Shown: positions 43,313 to 54,600, counted from the stretch's first letter. The stretch: 64,000 nucleotides of DNA from an uncultured Amylibacter sp. (GCA_947497475.1 CANMGS010000002.1:744001-808000); one strand, 5' to 3'. Notes: a model not told the origin generated them from the sequence alone. A program made the numbers and translations.

Positions 43313-44893
43313 ATGCTGACAGGAACTGTGCTTTGGTACGATGCCAAAAAGGGCATCGGATTCGTAAACCCCGATGAAGGTGAAAATGATGTGTTTGTGC
43401 ACATGAAGGCCTTAAAAGCTTCTGGTCTCAAAGACCTTGCAGAAGGTGTACGCGTCTCCTTTGATGTACAAACAGATACAGAAACAGGCCGCAAGGCTGG
43501 TGCAAATTTTGCACTAATTAAGGGCGAAGCCCCTCGCCCACGCCCAAAGAAGAAATCACCTAAAGAAAAAGCTGCCGAAGCCAAAGTTATCGCTGAAACA
43601 CCAAAAAGCGATGCATCTGCATTTGGTAAACTTGGCCTTGACCCATTACTTGTGAAATCTTTGTCTTTCCTTGGATACACCACACCAACACCAATTCAGG
43701 CACAGGCTATTCCTGCAGTTCTAAAAGACCGTGATATCGTAGGTTTGGCACAAACAGGTACAGGTAAAACAGCAGCGTTTTCCTTACCGATCTTGCATAA
43801 ATTATTACACAGCCCGATTGAACGCAAAGCCCGTTCTACACGTGTTTTGATCCTGACACCAACACGTGAATTGGCAATGCAGATTCACAGAAACCTGCGC
43901 GATATGGGTAAAAAACTACCTCTCGATTTCGCTGTAGCAATTGGTGGCGCCCCTATTCGCAAGCAAATGCAGGCATTATCACGTGGCGTGGATATCCTTG
44001 TGGCAACGCCAGGACGCTTAGAGGATTTGGTTGATCAAAAAGGTTTGCGTTTAGACCAAACAAATTTCGTTGTCTTAGACGAAGCCGATCAAATGATGGA
44101 CATTGGCTTTATGCCAGCCATCAAACGTATCTTGCCTAAACTGGCAAAAGAACGTCAAACCTTGTTGTTCTCAGCAACAATGCCAAAGCTTATTCTTGAA
44201 TTAGCTTCTGATCACTTAAATGACCCTGTTGAGGTTTCTGTAGCGCCTGAAAGTACAACGGCTGAAAAGGTCAAACAAGAGGTGATGCACCTTGTTAAAA
44301 TGAACAAAGGTTTGGCACTTGAGCGTATCGTAAAGAAGAATCTTGGCAAACGTATTATCGTATTCGCACGCACGAAACATGGCTCTGATAAGCTTGTTAA
44401 GTGGTTGGGAACACAAGATATTAAAGCCGATGCCATTCACGGAAATAAATCCCAAGGCCAACGTCAACGCGCATTGGAAGATTTCCGCAAAGGCAAAACA
44501 TATGTGTTGATCGCAACAGATATTGCAGCACGCGGTATTGATATTTCAGGTATTGAGATTGTGATTAACTATGATCTACCAAATGTCCCTGAAAGCTATG
44601 TGCATCGTATCGGTCGTACCGCACGTGCAGGAGCATCTGGTCGTGCAATTTCATTCTGTTCACCAGATGAACAAAAGCTTCTACGTGATATCGAAAAAGT
44701 CATTAAAAAGCCAGTTCCTGTGACACAACTAGAAGGTTTGACATCCGTTGTCATCCCACCAGAGGAAAAGCCAGAACCACGTGGCAGATCTGGCCGTGGT
44801 CGCGGCGGCCCACGCCCAAGTAAGTCGTTTGGAGGCCCTAAGAGTAAAGGGAAACCAAAAGGTGGCGGTAAGGGTCGTAAATCAAAACGTTAA
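43313..44893 (+). CDS. Cold-shock domain/DEAD-box RNA helicase fusion
   Basis: 526 residues in one continuous frame. Residues about 1-70 are a cold-shock domain with RNP1-like KGIGFV (13-18) and RNP2 VFVHM (27-31). After a Lys/Ala-rich linker comes a complete RhlE-type helicase: Q motif TPTPIQ (about 124-129), Walker A AQTGTGKT (146-153), DEAD box VLDEADQMMDIGF, SAT motif and C-terminal HRIGRTARAG. It ends in an Arg/Gly/Lys-rich tail (RGRSGRGRGG) that would bind RNA. RhlE-type helicases unwind structured RNA in ribosome assembly and cold adaptation; a built-in cold-shock domain would add single-strand RNA binding. Separate csp and rhlE genes are the usual arrangement. Confidence 0.95.
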   Translation: MLTGTVLWYDAKKGIGFVNPDEGENDVFVHMKALKASGLKDLAEGVRVSFDVQTDTETGRKAGANFALIKGEAPRPRPKKKSPKEKAAEAKVIAETPKSDASAFGKLGLDPLLVKSLSFLGYTTPTPIQAQAIPAVLKDRDIVGLAQTGTGKTAAFSLPILHKLLHSPIERKARSTRVLILTPTRELAMQIHRNLRDMGKKLPLDFAVAIGGAPIRKQMQALSRGVDILVATPGRLEDLVDQKGLRLDQTNFVVLDEADQMMDIGFMPAIKRILPKLAKERQTLLFSATMPKLILELASDHLNDPVEVSVAPESTTAEKVKQEVMHLVKMNKGLALERIVKKNLGKRIIVFARTKHGSDKLVKWLGTQDIKADAIHGNKSQGQRQRALEDFRKGKTYVLIATDIAARGIDISGIEIVINYDLPNVPESYVHRIGRTARAGASGRAISFCSPDEQKLLRDIEKVIKKPVPVTQLEGLTSVVIPPEEKPEPRGRSGRGRGGPRPSKSFGGPKSKGKPKGGGKGRKSKR

Positions 44894-44894
44894 G

Positions 44895-44930
44895 AATTAA
44901 AGCCCCACAAAGTTTTGTGGGGCTTTAATT
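44895..44930. terminator. Bidirectional terminator after the helicase gene
   Basis: Perfect inverted repeat with 17-base arms (44895-44911 and 44914-44930), core AGCCCCACAAA/TTTGTGGGGCT, flanked by A and T on both sides. Serves the helicase and the convergent cupin gene, whose stop codon overlaps its right end. Confidence 0.9.
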
Positions 44931-45259
44931 TAATCTATTACAAATAATTTAGCGCCAGTCTCAGTTGATGAGCGATGTGCTTCAGCATGATCTGCAACTT
45001 GATAGCTCATACCTGGTTTCAGAACGAATATACGGCCATCATCTAATTCAGTTGTAAGTTCGCCTTCAAGGCACATCAAAATATGTCCTTTTTCACACCA
45101 ATGATCCGCTAAATAACCAGCCGTGTATTCCACCATGCGTACGCGAATATCGTCGAAAACCTGTGTTTGCCAAAATGCTTTACCAGTATCGCCTGCATGT
45201 TCCGTTTTCGCAATTCCAGACCAATCCGTTATTCCAAACGGGATATTATCCATCTTCAT
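44930..45259 (-). CDS. DHCW-motif cupin fold protein
   Basis: 109 residues, a single small cupin barrel. The motif ADHWCEKGHILMCLEGEL (about 50-67) carries the His/Cys/Glu residues of the family annotated as DHCW-motif cupin; the second part has LKPGMSYQVAD and an HR near the end. Metal binding is likely, but no reaction is known. It follows lipA on the same strand by about 15 bp, so it is probably in the lipA operon. Confidence 0.82.
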   Translation of the reverse strand: MKMDNIPFGITDWSGIAKTEHAGDTGKAFWQTQVFDDIRVRMVEYTAGYLADHWCEKGHILMCLEGELTTELDDGRIFVLKPGMSYQVADHAEAHRSSTETGAKLFVID

Positions 45260-45274
45260 AAATATATCCTAAAA

Positions 45275-46225
45275 TTAAATACCTAACGCTTTATTACGTG
45301 CTTCACGTAACTTCATAAAGTCATCCCCTGCATGATAGCTGGAACGCGTCAAAGGTGTGGCGGATACCATAAGAAAACCCTTACCATAAGCCGCTTTTTC
45401 ATATGCTGCGAACTCTTCTGGCGTTACAAAACGGTCAACGGCATGATGCTTTGGAGTGGGTTGCAAATATTGACCAATGGTCAAGAAATCAATGTTTGCA
45501 GCACGCATATCTTCCATAACCTGCATCACGGCTTGGCGGTTCTCACCCAATCCCACCATGATACCAGATTTTGTGAACATAGATGGGTCTAGCTCTTTCA
45601 CCCGTTGCAAAAGGCGCAAAGAATGAAAGTACCGTGCTCCAGGACGTACTTCTGGATATAGGCCTGGGACCGTTTCTAAGTTATGATTGAAAACATCAGG
45701 GCGCGCTTCAACAACTTTCTCTAACACACTGTCATCACATCGAATAAAGTCAGGTGTAAGTATTTCAATTGTTGTTTTTGGAGATTGCTTACGAATAGCG
45801 CGAATAGTTTGTGCAAAATGTTCTGCCCCGCCATCCTCGATATCATCACGGTCTACAGATGTGACAACGACGTGGTTTAATCCAAGTTTTTTCACAGCTG
45901 CAGCAACACGGCCGGGCTCAAAGATATCCAAAGCTTCTGGCGGCTTACCAGTTGCGATATTACAGAAAGTACAAGCGCGCGTACAAACCTCCCCCATAAT
46001 CATCATGGTCGCATGCCCCTGTGACCAGCATTCGCCAACATTTGGACAGCCAGCTTCCTCACATACAGTAACAAGGTTATTTTCGCGCATAATTTTACGC
46101 GTATCAGCATATCCTTGACCGCTAGGCGCCTTAACCCTGATCCAATCGGGCTTTTTAGGTTGAACATTATCTGGCTTATGAGCCTTTTCAGGATGCCGCT
46201 CGGCTGGAATGTTAAGATCGCGCAT
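45275..46225 (-). CDS. lipA: Lipoyl synthase
   Basis: About 316 residues from the ATG at 46225, which follows AAGGATAAG at a good distance; the longer frame to 46285 lacks one. LipA is a radical-SAM enzyme that inserts two sulfurs into protein-bound octanoate. The radical-SAM cluster motif CTRACTFC and the auxiliary-cluster cysteines [13 protein letters not shown] are present, as is the C-terminal RSSYHAGDD motif with the Ser that ligates the sacrificial cluster. Lipoate is needed by the 2-oxoacid dehydrogenases that also use the nearby lpdA product. No lipB is in the window. Confidence 0.96.
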   Translation of the reverse strand: MRDLNIPAERHPEKAHKPDNVQPKKPDWIRVKAPSGQGYADTRKIMRENNLVTVCEEAGCPNVGECWSQGHATMMIMGEVCTRACTFCNIATGKPPEALDIFEPGRVAAAVKKLGLNHVVVTSVDRDDIEDGGAEHFAQTIRAIRKQSPKTTIEILTPDFIRCDDSVLEKVVEARPDVFNHNLETVPGLYPEVRPGARYFHSLRLLQRVKELDPSMFTKSGIMVGLGENRQAVMQVMEDMRAANIDFLTIGQYLQPTPKHHAVDRFVTPEEFAAYEKAAYGKGFLMVSATPLTRSSYHAGDDFMKLREARNKALGI

Positions 46226-46344
46226 AAAACTTATCCTTATTCTGAAAACGAGCATACTGTGCTCTAAAATGATTGTCTCGCTCAAAGTGGTGGTTCTTTA
46301 CCGCCAACCTATGTAAATAGGTCGTGAAAACACAGTGAAAACAT

Positions 46345-47079
46345 ATGGCAGAAGCAACATCACTCGATAAGCATCGCGATAATGAACACCACATCAATCC
46401 GATTGGCGAGTTCATTAAACAAATCATATATGGCGGTAACGATGGCATTGTTACGACTTTTGCTGTGGTTGCAGGGTTTGCAGGTGCAGGTTCTGACGGC
46501 ATCGCACAAATCGGCGGGTTGGCTGTTTTACTATTCGGGTTGGCCAATCTATTTGCAGATGCAGCGGCTATGGGCTTGGGCGAATTCTTATCGGCACGGT
46601 CGGAACAAGATTTATACCATTCTATTCGCGCTAAAGAGCTCCATGAAATCAAACACAATCCAGAGATGGAAAATGCTGAAACTATTGAGCTTTTAACAGA
46701 TAAAGGCATGTCAGCTTCTGATGCACAATCTATGGCGGATATCATGGCAAAGTACCCCGAGTATTACGCTGATTTTATGATGACGTATGAAATTGGCATG
46801 TCAGATCCAGATGGTGAAAATCCTGCATTAAATGGATTGGCAACCTTTGGAGCCTTCCTTATTTTTGGTTCGATACCATTGTTACCATATTTCATATTTG
46901 AGCCAATCATATCCACCTTCTACTTATCTATTTTTGCAACGTTTACTGCACTAACTGCCCTTGGTCTCTTGCGTTATATCGTTGTGCGCCAAAACATTGT
47001 GCGTTGCGTGGGCGAAACTGTATTTGTCGGCAGTGTTTGCGCAAGCGTTGCATTCGCCGTTGGTCTTGCTTTCGCTTAA
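46345..47079 (+). CDS. VIT1/CCC1-family membrane transporter
   Basis: 244 residues. A cytosolic N-terminus, about four or five membrane segments (about 42-62, 68-88 and three in the C-terminal half) and a charged cytoplasmic insertion rich in His, Glu and Met (about 88-145) are typical of VIT1/CCC1 transporters, which move ferrous iron or manganese. Motifs IIYGGNDGIVTTFAVVAGFAG (landmarks G-GxxDGIVTTFAVVAG, about 28-43) and AAMGLGEFLSARSE (about 73-86) are family hallmarks. Divergent from lipA; its stop codon overlaps the lpdA stop by four bases. Substrate (iron or manganese) is inferred from the family. Confidence 0.87.
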   Translation: MAEATSLDKHRDNEHHINPIGEFIKQIIYGGNDGIVTTFAVVAGFAGAGSDGIAQIGGLAVLLFGLANLFADAAAMGLGEFLSARSEQDLYHSIRAKELHEIKHNPEMENAETIELLTDKGMSASDAQSMADIMAKYPEYYADFMMTYEIGMSDPDGENPALNGLATFGAFLIFGSIPLLPYFIFEPIISTFYLSIFATFTALTALGLLRYIVVRQNIVRCVGETVFVGSVCASVAFAVGLAFA

Positions 47080-48473
47080 ATATGGATCGCCTTATCATAA
47101 GCATCCAACACACTTTCATGCATCATTTCTGATAATGTTGGATGTGGAAAGACGGTATGCATCAAATCTTCTTCGGTTGTTTCTAATTGCCGTCCAACAA
47201 CATAACCTTGAATCATCTCAGTGACTTCTGCACCAACCATATGCGCACCAAGTAATTCGCCCGTTTTAGCATCAAATATGGTCTTCACCATGCCTTCGGC
47301 CTCACCTAAAGCGATAGCTTTGCCATTACCGACAAAGGGAAAACGCCCTACTTTGATATCAAAGCCTTTTTCCATGGCTGCAGCTTCGGTGTATCCCACA
47401 GATGCGATTTGCGGATGACAGTATGTGCAACCAGCAATACTTTCTGGCTTTACAGAATGTGGTTTTAGGCCTGCAATCAATTCTGCAACCATCACACCTT
47501 CATGACTGGCTTTATGGGCTAGCCAAGGTGGCGCTGCTGCCAAATCACCAATGGCAAAGACGCCATCAACATTTGTGCGGCAATATGGATCAGTAACGAC
47601 ATGACTACGATCTTCTTTGATGCCAAGTTTGTCTAAACCAAGCCCTTCGACATTGCCAACGATACCAACCGCAGAAATCACCGTATCAAATTCTGTTTTC
47701 TCAACTTTGCCATTGGTTTCAATATGGGCAATTACTTTACCTTTTTTGCGATCAAGTTTCTTAACCATGGTCTTTTCCATGATCTTCATACCTTGTTTTT
47801 TGAAAGCTTTCTTAGCAAAATCAGAAATCTCTTTATCTTCAACTGGTAAAATACGTTCCATAACCTCCACAACGGTCGTGTCTGCGCCCAATGTGTTATA
47901 AAAGCTGGCAAATTCTATCCCAATCGCACCAGAGCCGATAACAAGTAGCTTTTTGGGCATACGCGGAGGTGTTAATGCCGCCTTATAAGTCCAAACCAAA
48001 TCACCATCAGCTTCTAAACCTGGCAATTCACGTGCACGCGCACCTGTTGCCAGCACAATATTTTTAGACAGTAATTCTTCAGTGCCTTTATCAGTTTTCA
48101 CAGAGACTTTACCCTTAGCTACTAAACTTGCCTCCCCCATTATAGCTGTGACTTTGTTTTTCTTAAGAAGATGGCCAATACCTGCATTCAATTGACCAGC
48201 AACGCCTCGAGAACGCTTAACGACTGCATCAAGGTCATAATTGATGTTATCCGCAGATAAGCCAAACTCTTTGGCGCGGTGCATCAAGTGAAATACTTCT
48301 GAGGATCGTAACATCGCTTTTGTAGGGATACATCCCCAGTTCAAACAAATACCACCCATATGTTCACGCTCAATAATAGCAACATTCAATCCCAGCTGCG
48401 CACCTCGAATGGCCGCAACATACCCACCAGGTCCAGCACCAATTACGATCATATCATAAGTTTTCACAGCCAT
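47076..48473 (-). CDS. lpdA: Dihydrolipoyl dehydrogenase
   Basis: 465 residues. Reoxidises dihydrolipoamide with NAD+ in pyruvate, 2-oxoglutarate or branched-chain dehydrogenase complexes and the glycine cleavage system. FAD motif GAGPGGYVAAIRG (about 12-24), redox disulfide CLNWGC (about 43-48), NAD motif GSGAIGIEFAS (about 184-194) and the C-terminal catalytic HAHPTLSE-type VFPHPTLSEMMHE with the active-site His-Glu. The E1 and E2 genes are not adjacent. Near lipA, which supplies the lipoate cofactor of its partners. Confidence 0.96.
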   Translation of the reverse strand: MAVKTYDMIVIGAGPGGYVAAIRGAQLGLNVAIIEREHMGGICLNWGCIPTKAMLRSSEVFHLMHRAKEFGLSADNINYDLDAVVKRSRGVAGQLNAGIGHLLKKNKVTAIMGEASLVAKGKVSVKTDKGTEELLSKNIVLATGARARELPGLEADGDLVWTYKAALTPPRMPKKLLVIGSGAIGIEFASFYNTLGADTTVVEVMERILPVEDKEISDFAKKAFKKQGMKIMEKTMVKKLDRKKGKVIAHIETNGKVEKTEFDTVISAVGIVGNVEGLGLDKLGIKEDRSHVVTDPYCRTNVDGVFAIGDLAAAPPWLAHKASHEGVMVAELIAGLKPHSVKPESIAGCTYCHPQIASVGYTEAAAMEKGFDIKVGRFPFVGNGKAIALGEAEGMVKTIFDAKTGELLGAHMVGAEVTEMIQGYVVGRQLETTEEDLMHTVFPHPTLSEMMHESVLDAYDKAIHI

Positions 48474-48564
48474 ATCAGAGTACCTTTAAAATATTTAGTT
48501 TAACGTTAAACTATTTTCACATTCTTTATGCTGGATTTCCAAATAAATTACAAGCCTGTGAATT

Positions 48565-49140
48565 TTACATGTGTTTTTCTAGTTTATGTACAATGGATTG
48601 ATATCCACCATTCAGCATAAAATCAGCCTCATCATCCGAAGATGCACGTAATAACGCATTATTCCTATACGGAAATCGTCCAAACCTTTTGATGACTTCT
48701 TGATGTGCTTTCGCATGGAGTAGTTGTGTAGGATGATCCTTCATACGATCACCAATCAATGAAACAGACAATTCTTGATCATAAGAATCCTCAGAATGCT
48801 CAAAAGGCATGTAAAAGAATTGGCGCTCATCCCCTTCAATCATCAAATCATACCCCTGCTCAATTGCACTACGTGCCATTGCACGCGCCAGCTCGTCTGT
48901 TGCAAAGGCACGTGGATCATCTCTGAACATGTTACGAGGAAATTGATCTGTTAAAATCAGATAGGCCAAAGCACCTTGTGCTGATTGCTCCCAGTCTAAG
49001 TAAGCGCCATCTAGCGCCGCTTGCCAATGAGATTGGAATTGACTGCTTATCGCCTGATCGAGCGTCTCCGTACCCATGTACCAGCCTTTAGGGCCGGTAT
49101 CATGAACCCAAAACTTAATGATATGCTCTACTATATTCAT
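48565..49140 (-). CDS. DUF924 family protein
   Basis: About 191 residues from the ATG at 49140, after AGGAT; the frame continues to 49173 without a good site. DUF924 proteins are all-helical, TPR-like and of unknown function. Motifs present: FWFHD-like IKFWVHDTG (about 7-15), LTDQFPRNMFRDDPRAFATD (about 75-94; key residues L-x-DQFPRN), MPFEHSED (about 126-133) and GRFPYRNNALLR (about 163-174). No context clue to function. Confidence 0.87.
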   Translation of the reverse strand: MNIVEHIIKFWVHDTGPKGWYMGTETLDQAISSQFQSHWQAALDGAYLDWEQSAQGALAYLILTDQFPRNMFRDDPRAFATDELARAMARSAIEQGYDLMIEGDERQFFYMPFEHSEDSYDQELSVSLIGDRMKDHPTQLLHAKAHQEVIKRFGRFPYRNNALLRASSDDEADFMLNGGYQSIVHKLEKHM

Positions 49141-49193
49141 TTTAATTATCCTGTGTCCTAATACCTCGAACAAAGAATAAAATAGCGGTCAGA

Positions 49194-50465
49194 TCAAGCG
49201 TCTCTGTTATCACTTTCTGCTTCAGCTTCTTCGGCCATATCAATTGCAACCTCCGCTGCCAATTCCACAGCAACAGCAGTGGAGCTCATCGCAACAGGCG
49301 CATAGGAAGCTGTATCCTCTACACTTGGCGCCTCTCGGCGTGTAGAGCGTAGCAATGCCCATAATGCACTTAGACCGAATAAAACACCAAGATAAATAAA
49401 GAAGCTGTCTGCGCCAAACTCTGTCATCATCCAACCAACTAAGAATGGTCCACCAACAGCCCCTAGCCCATTGATAAAAATCAACCCGCCAGAAGCAGAT
49501 GCCATATCATCATGGTCTAAATAGTCATTCATATAAGCAATATAGAGTGAATATAACGGATTTGCGATGCCACCAATTATGAAACCAAGCACCAGTAAAA
49601 TATAAGTGTTATCTGTAAAGAGCTTACCTACAAACATCGAAACTGTTGCAAAAATCGTCAGCATCATAATTAATTTTCGGCGATCCATATGGTCTGAAAT
49701 CCAGCCAATTGGATACTGCAACAACATACCGCCGACATAGATTGACGCGACGAAGATTGTGATTGTTTTAACGTCCAACCCCTTCTCTGTTCCAAAAACC
49801 GAGGCCATTCCAAATAATGCGGCAAATATTGCACCTAATAAAAAGGTGCCGACGACTGCGGTTGGCGATGATATATATAGTCTTTTAAATGACATGGGTT
49901 TTGTTGCTTGAAACATTGGCGCAGGGCTAATTGAAAGCAAAATAGGTGCAAAGGATACAGAAACCAAAACAGATGAAATAATAAACAATGTGTAACCGCT
50001 TGGGTCGCCAAAGTTCAATATACCTTGTGCCGTCACAATACCAACCATCTGAACAATCAAATAAAGCGATAATGTTTGTCCACGTGTTTCATTCGTTGCT
50101 GAATCGTTCAGCCAACTCTCGGCGACAACATAGACACCCGAAAAACAAAAACCGATCATCACGCGCAATAAAAACCACGCAACGACATTTGGAATTGCAG
50201 CATAAAGGAGCAAACATGCAGATACAAAGGATGCAAGCGCTGCAAAAACACGGACATGCCCCACACGGCGGATCATTTCAGGCGCCATACGGCTGCCAAA
50301 CAAAAAACCCACAAAATAGCCAGCCATAACCCATGCCATCGTATTGGGGCTAAAACCTTCAATAGAGCCACGAATCCCCAAAAGCGTGCCTTGCAATCCG
50401 TTGCCAAGCATCAATAACATCACACCTAAAAATAAAGGCCATGAATTTCTAAGAACCAATAGCAT
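49194..50465 (-). CDS. Major facilitator superfamily transporter
   Basis: About 423 residues from the ATG at 50465, which is preceded by GGAG at eight bases. Twelve hydrophobic segments are visible, with the MFS loop motif SRMAPEMIRRVGHVRV between segments 2 and 3 (about 57-72) and SDHMDRRKLIM in the second half (about 255-265). It resembles the YcaD branch of small-molecule efflux or uptake carriers. The C-terminal tail is acidic and Ala-rich and probably cytosolic. Substrate unknown; no linked enzymes. Confidence 0.85.
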   Translation of the reverse strand: MLLVLRNSWPLFLGVMLLMLGNGLQGTLLGIRGSIEGFSPNTMAWVMAGYFVGFLFGSRMAPEMIRRVGHVRVFAALASFVSACLLLYAAIPNVVAWFLLRVMIGFCFSGVYVVAESWLNDSATNETRGQTLSLYLIVQMVGIVTAQGILNFGDPSGYTLFIISSVLVSVSFAPILLSISPAPMFQATKPMSFKRLYISSPTAVVGTFLLGAIFAALFGMASVFGTEKGLDVKTITIFVASIYVGGMLLQYPIGWISDHMDRRKLIMMLTIFATVSMFVGKLFTDNTYILLVLGFIIGGIANPLYSLYIAYMNDYLDHDDMASASGGLIFINGLGAVGGPFLVGWMMTEFGADSFFIYLGVLFGLSALWALLRSTRREAPSVEDTASYAPVAMSSTAVAVELAAEVAIDMAEEAEAESDNRDA

Positions 50466-50562
50466 AGGACATACTCCGTATTCGGTGTTCAAAGCGTAGC
50501 ACGTTTCCGAAAATTTAATATTTCAGTCGCGACTTATGAAACGTCGTTTTTAAATCTCATTC

Positions 50563-51612
50563 TTAAGGCAAAAGAAGCGATCCATCTCCATAGGAAAAGA
50601 ATCTATACTTTTTATCTATCGCGTGTTCGTAGATTTCACGCATTCTGTCCATACCAATTAAAGCAGAAACCAACATTAATAATGTCGATTTTGGCAAATG
50701 GAAGTTTGTGATTAGACCATCTGTTACACAAAACTCAAACCCTGGCTTAATAAAGATATCCGTATCGCCTGTCCAAGCTTGTATTTGGCCAGTCTCTCGC
50801 GATGCAGTTTCTATCAAACGTAACGCTGTAGTCCCTACAGCAATCACACGTCCACCATTTAGCTTTGTCTCTAAGATATCTCGAGCTGCTTGTTCGGATA
50901 CCACTCCCCACTCAGAATGCATTTTATGTGCAGATATATCATCCGTTTTTACAGGTAAAAAGGTTCCCGCACCCACGTGCAATGTTACTTCAGAAAACGC
51001 TACACCCTGCGCAGATAATCGATCCATTAAATCTTGATCAAAGTGCAATGATGCCGTTGGCGCCGCTACAGCGCCTAGCTCTTTAGCAAATACAGTTTGA
51101 TAATCATCGTGATCTTGTGCGTCGGCTGCACGTTTTGCTGCTATGTAAGGTGGGAGCGGCATAATTCCGATGCTGGCTATAACTGCATCAAACTCATCAC
51201 CTGACTTGTTAAACGACAGTCCAACCCCATCAGCACCCTTTGAGATTACGTTTGCAATAAGCCCTTCTTCAAAATGGATATCTTCACCAACTTTCAAACG
51301 GCGCGCAGGTTTTGCCAAGCTTAACCAATCACCATTGGTATCGCAGGACATTAAAGTAATTTCTACATTTGCAAAAGTTTCCCCTTGATCTGAAACACGG
51401 CGCCGACGGCCATTTAATCGTGCAGGAATTACTTTAGTATTATTCAGAATCAAACGATCGCCTGGCTTAAGGTAGTCGCTAATATTTGCAAAATGGCTAT
51501 CTTCTATCTTTATATTTTGAGATACGAGTAGACGTGATGATGGGCGTGGCTTTAAAGGCCTGAGCGCAATTAAATCTTCTGGAAGATCAAAGTCGAAATC
51601 AGATAAGTTCAT
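50563..51612 (-). CDS. queA: S-adenosylmethionine:tRNA ribosyltransferase-isomerase
   Basis: About 349 residues from the ATG at 51612, which follows AAAAGG by six bases; the frame extends eight codons further. QueA transfers the ribosyl group of S-adenosylmethionine to preQ1 in tRNA to make epoxyqueuosine. Family motifs: [12 protein letters not shown] at the start, [15 protein letters not shown] (about 65-74), GTFLPVK (about 218-224), HxMHSE-type HKMHSEW and [14 protein letters not shown] (about 300-313). Other queuosine genes are not adjacent. Downstream of the AsmA-like gene direction-wise they are both on the minus strand, with queA last. Confidence 0.96.
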   Translation of the reverse strand: MNLSDFDFDLPEDLIALRPLKPRPSSRLLVSQNIKIEDSHFANISDYLKPGDRLILNNTKVIPARLNGRRRRVSDQGETFANVEITLMSCDTNGDWLSLAKPARRLKVGEDIHFEEGLIANVISKGADGVGLSFNKSGDEFDAVIASIGIMPLPPYIAAKRAADAQDHDDYQTVFAKELGAVAAPTASLHFDQDLMDRLSAQGVAFSEVTLHVGAGTFLPVKTDDISAHKMHSEWGVVSEQAARDILETKLNGGRVIAVGTTALRLIETASRETGQIQAWTGDTDIFIKPGFEFCVTDGLITNFHLPKSTLLMLVSALIGMDRMREIYEHAIDKKYRFFSYGDGSLLLP

Positions 51613-51652
51613 AAAGTGCCTTTTACGTGAAGCCATTCATAATTCAACCACT

Positions 51653-54600
51653 CTAATTGCGCGTATCAAAATCGATGGGGTCCTTTTCTTGATCCTGTGC
51701 AACTGGTGTTTGGTTTTGCTTTTTAGATTGGGCTGGAGCATCAACTTTTGGTATCTCGGTTCTAAACATTTCACGAAATGCGCCAGGGGCTAAGATAGAT
51801 AATGGATTAACGCTGATCTTTGGATCGCTCGCAGCACCAGATAATTTATATACAAAACTAAATAAACCTTCGCCTCGGGTGCGCCCAAAGAGTTTCCCAA
51901 AAACGCGTTCTAGAGTTCCATTTAATGCATATAGCGGCGTCACCACACCTTCGAAGTTCAAACTCTTTGTGGACGTATTGTAATTACCATCTAATGTTAT
52001 ACCGATAGACACACCAACAGCACTTGTTTTTCGTAGCTCAACACCTTTTGGTTTCAATTCAAACTGGCCATCAACCGTTTCGAAAACAATACCATCTCCT
52101 GATAGTTGTTGTACCAAGCCAACGACACTAATCGCATTTAGTATATCAGCCAACACGCTATCCTGTTTCACCTTGAATTTCTTAATTTGAAAAGTTCCTT
52201 TATATTCACCAACTTCTTTTGAAGGTATAACAACCATTCGAAGTTCTCCGCCGACACCTTTCTTATAAAGATCAGCGGATCGCATAACTTCCCCAGCATT
52301 TACGGCTATAATTTCAGCCCCAGTTCCGTGTTGCTGAGGGAAAATTGTACCTTTTATTTCGGCACCACCATTTACGCGAGCCGTATAATTACCGCGCAAA
52401 CCTTTATCGCTTTGCAACTTGGCTCGAACATTGGTCAATGTCAGATTATCCGCAAGTATCAAACGATCTAAAACCACATCCATTGGAGGGCCAGCTTTAG
52501 CAGCCCCTTCATTGCTAGCAAATTTGACTTTGCTAAGATCAACTGTTCCCTTACTAACGACAATCTTCGTCTTACCAACGCCTGTTGCTTCAATTTCTGC
52601 CGCAACATTTAACCAATTGTCTAAAGTGACGTTTGTGAAATCAGCACGCCTGAATGTATTATCAGCATTTAATAATACAGCACCTTTTGCCTTTAAGCCT
52701 GAAGCTTCTATGGAAACATTATCTACAGTGAAAGATTTGCCTAACGTTCCTGAAACGAGAAGTCTTCCCTTTGCTTTCTTCGGCTTTGTCCAGTTTAAGC
52801 CACTAACTCTTAAACCGAGACCTGCCATATTAGAGGTAAGCGAATATTTGGCAGCGCGTCCTTTTTCAAAAATGGCATTAAAAATACCTGGTGCAGACCC
52901 CGTTACTGTTCCTTTATCAAATTGAATACCCAGAATGCGTAAATTTTCATCCGTTAAATTAACCTTAGATATTATTTCTGAACGCCCTTTATGTTCTTTA
53001 CCAATAGGCATGATCCATTCAGTTTCAGACAAAAGCCCATCTAGTTTTGCAATACCTGTTAGATTTAATCCTTTATTATCGGCATGAAGCATCATTTCAT
53101 CAGCCGTAATAGTCCGCCCTTTTACAAGTTTTTCTGAAACCAACTCTGTAACAACAGCATTTGCATCGAAAATCACATCATTTGTAGTTGCGCCTTTTTT
53201 CAATGGCACAGATAATTTTGCGATGACATCTGCTTTGCCGTTTCCTAAATTAGGACTAAGGTTTACCTTCTTCAAAAATTCAAAAGGTTTTTCATCCAGT
53301 ATATTTAGCGCTCCTTGCAAAGTACTTTTTGCTTTTAAATCTATATCGCCCATAGCAGGTTTGGCAGTCAGATCAGGAACAGTAAATGTAGATCCATCCA
53401 AAGAAATTGTTGCGCCATTGGGCGATATAACAACCCCATTGGTTAATGATGCAAAAAAAGATTTTTCAGTAAGATGCCCTTGTCCGTTAGCACCTTGCAA
53501 CACAGGTAAAGTCTTTAAATAACGCACTTGCGCATTTTCAATATCAAACTTGAAATCCACACTAATTTTGCCATTTTGACTATTAATCTGCGCAAAACCA
53601 TTTTTTGCAGTCCCTTCTAGGATATTTTCCTCAATCCAGCTTCGGGTCTTAGGCTTTGCAATGATTGGCCAATATTTTAAAACCTCATCTCGGTTAACTT
53701 CATTAAATGTCGCAAGATATGAATTGCTCCAATAAAGATCGCCGGCAACAGATGACCCATGCACTTGTATGCTTTGGTCGTCCAATTTTAAGGCCGCATC
53801 TTGCAACGTAACGGTCAGTGGAGACAAAGTTACATGAATATTTGCACTAACATTATCAAACACCAAAGGTTCTGCAAAAATACCCTCAGGATGTAGGTCC
53901 AATACAGATAAGTTTACCGAACCAGATATAGAATCGACCCCACCATCATCTCCTCGAAACAACTCGACCTGACTTTCTCCAGTCAAATTACCCGCAGCAC
54001 TTTCTGCGGTAACCTGTGTGAAATTAAAGCTATCAGCCGTCTTATCATAATCAAAATATGCTTTGACCTTCTCAAATTTGATAGGTTTTGATTGTGGGCT
54101 CTCCACTAACTTACCTTCGTTCGTCTCTAAAACACCTGATAAAGTTCCCAATGTACCATCTGTCGATATAGAAGCGCTTAATGAGCCAGTTACAGCTGCT
54201 TCAAAGCTGCGCAAAAAATCCAAGGCGGGCACTTGATCAGCAAGTGTAACTGTATCCGCATTCTCGAACCTTAAAGAAAAATCAAAATTTTCAGCATCAA
54301 CTGTGTACGAAAACCGTAAGCCTGCAGATGTATCGGCATGTCCGTCAGACGTTAAAACAATATTAGCATCTGCTGTAATAACATCATTTTCTCTTTCAGA
54401 TTTCAGAAGTGTTTTTTCAGATTTCCATACCCGTCCATTCAATTGGTCAACATATGTAAACTGTGTGTCTGACATAGTAATAAGCTTTAAAGCGCTCAAT
54501 GGTGCTTTAACTGCAGCAGCATTCACATTTGCAAAGATGATATCAGGGCCAATGAGCTCTGTGTTTTCGGTGTCCACAGGCAAAAAGTTAAATTTACCTC

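Noticed and set aside
46212-46745. 177-codon open frame on the minus strand opposite the VIT1-like gene
   Set aside because: It lies fully in the shadow of a gene with clear family motifs and overlaps the lipA start; its product has no recognisable pattern.
52419-52925. 168-codon plus-strand frame inside the AsmA-like gene
   Set aside because: No family features, and it lies within a continuous 1127-codon gene.
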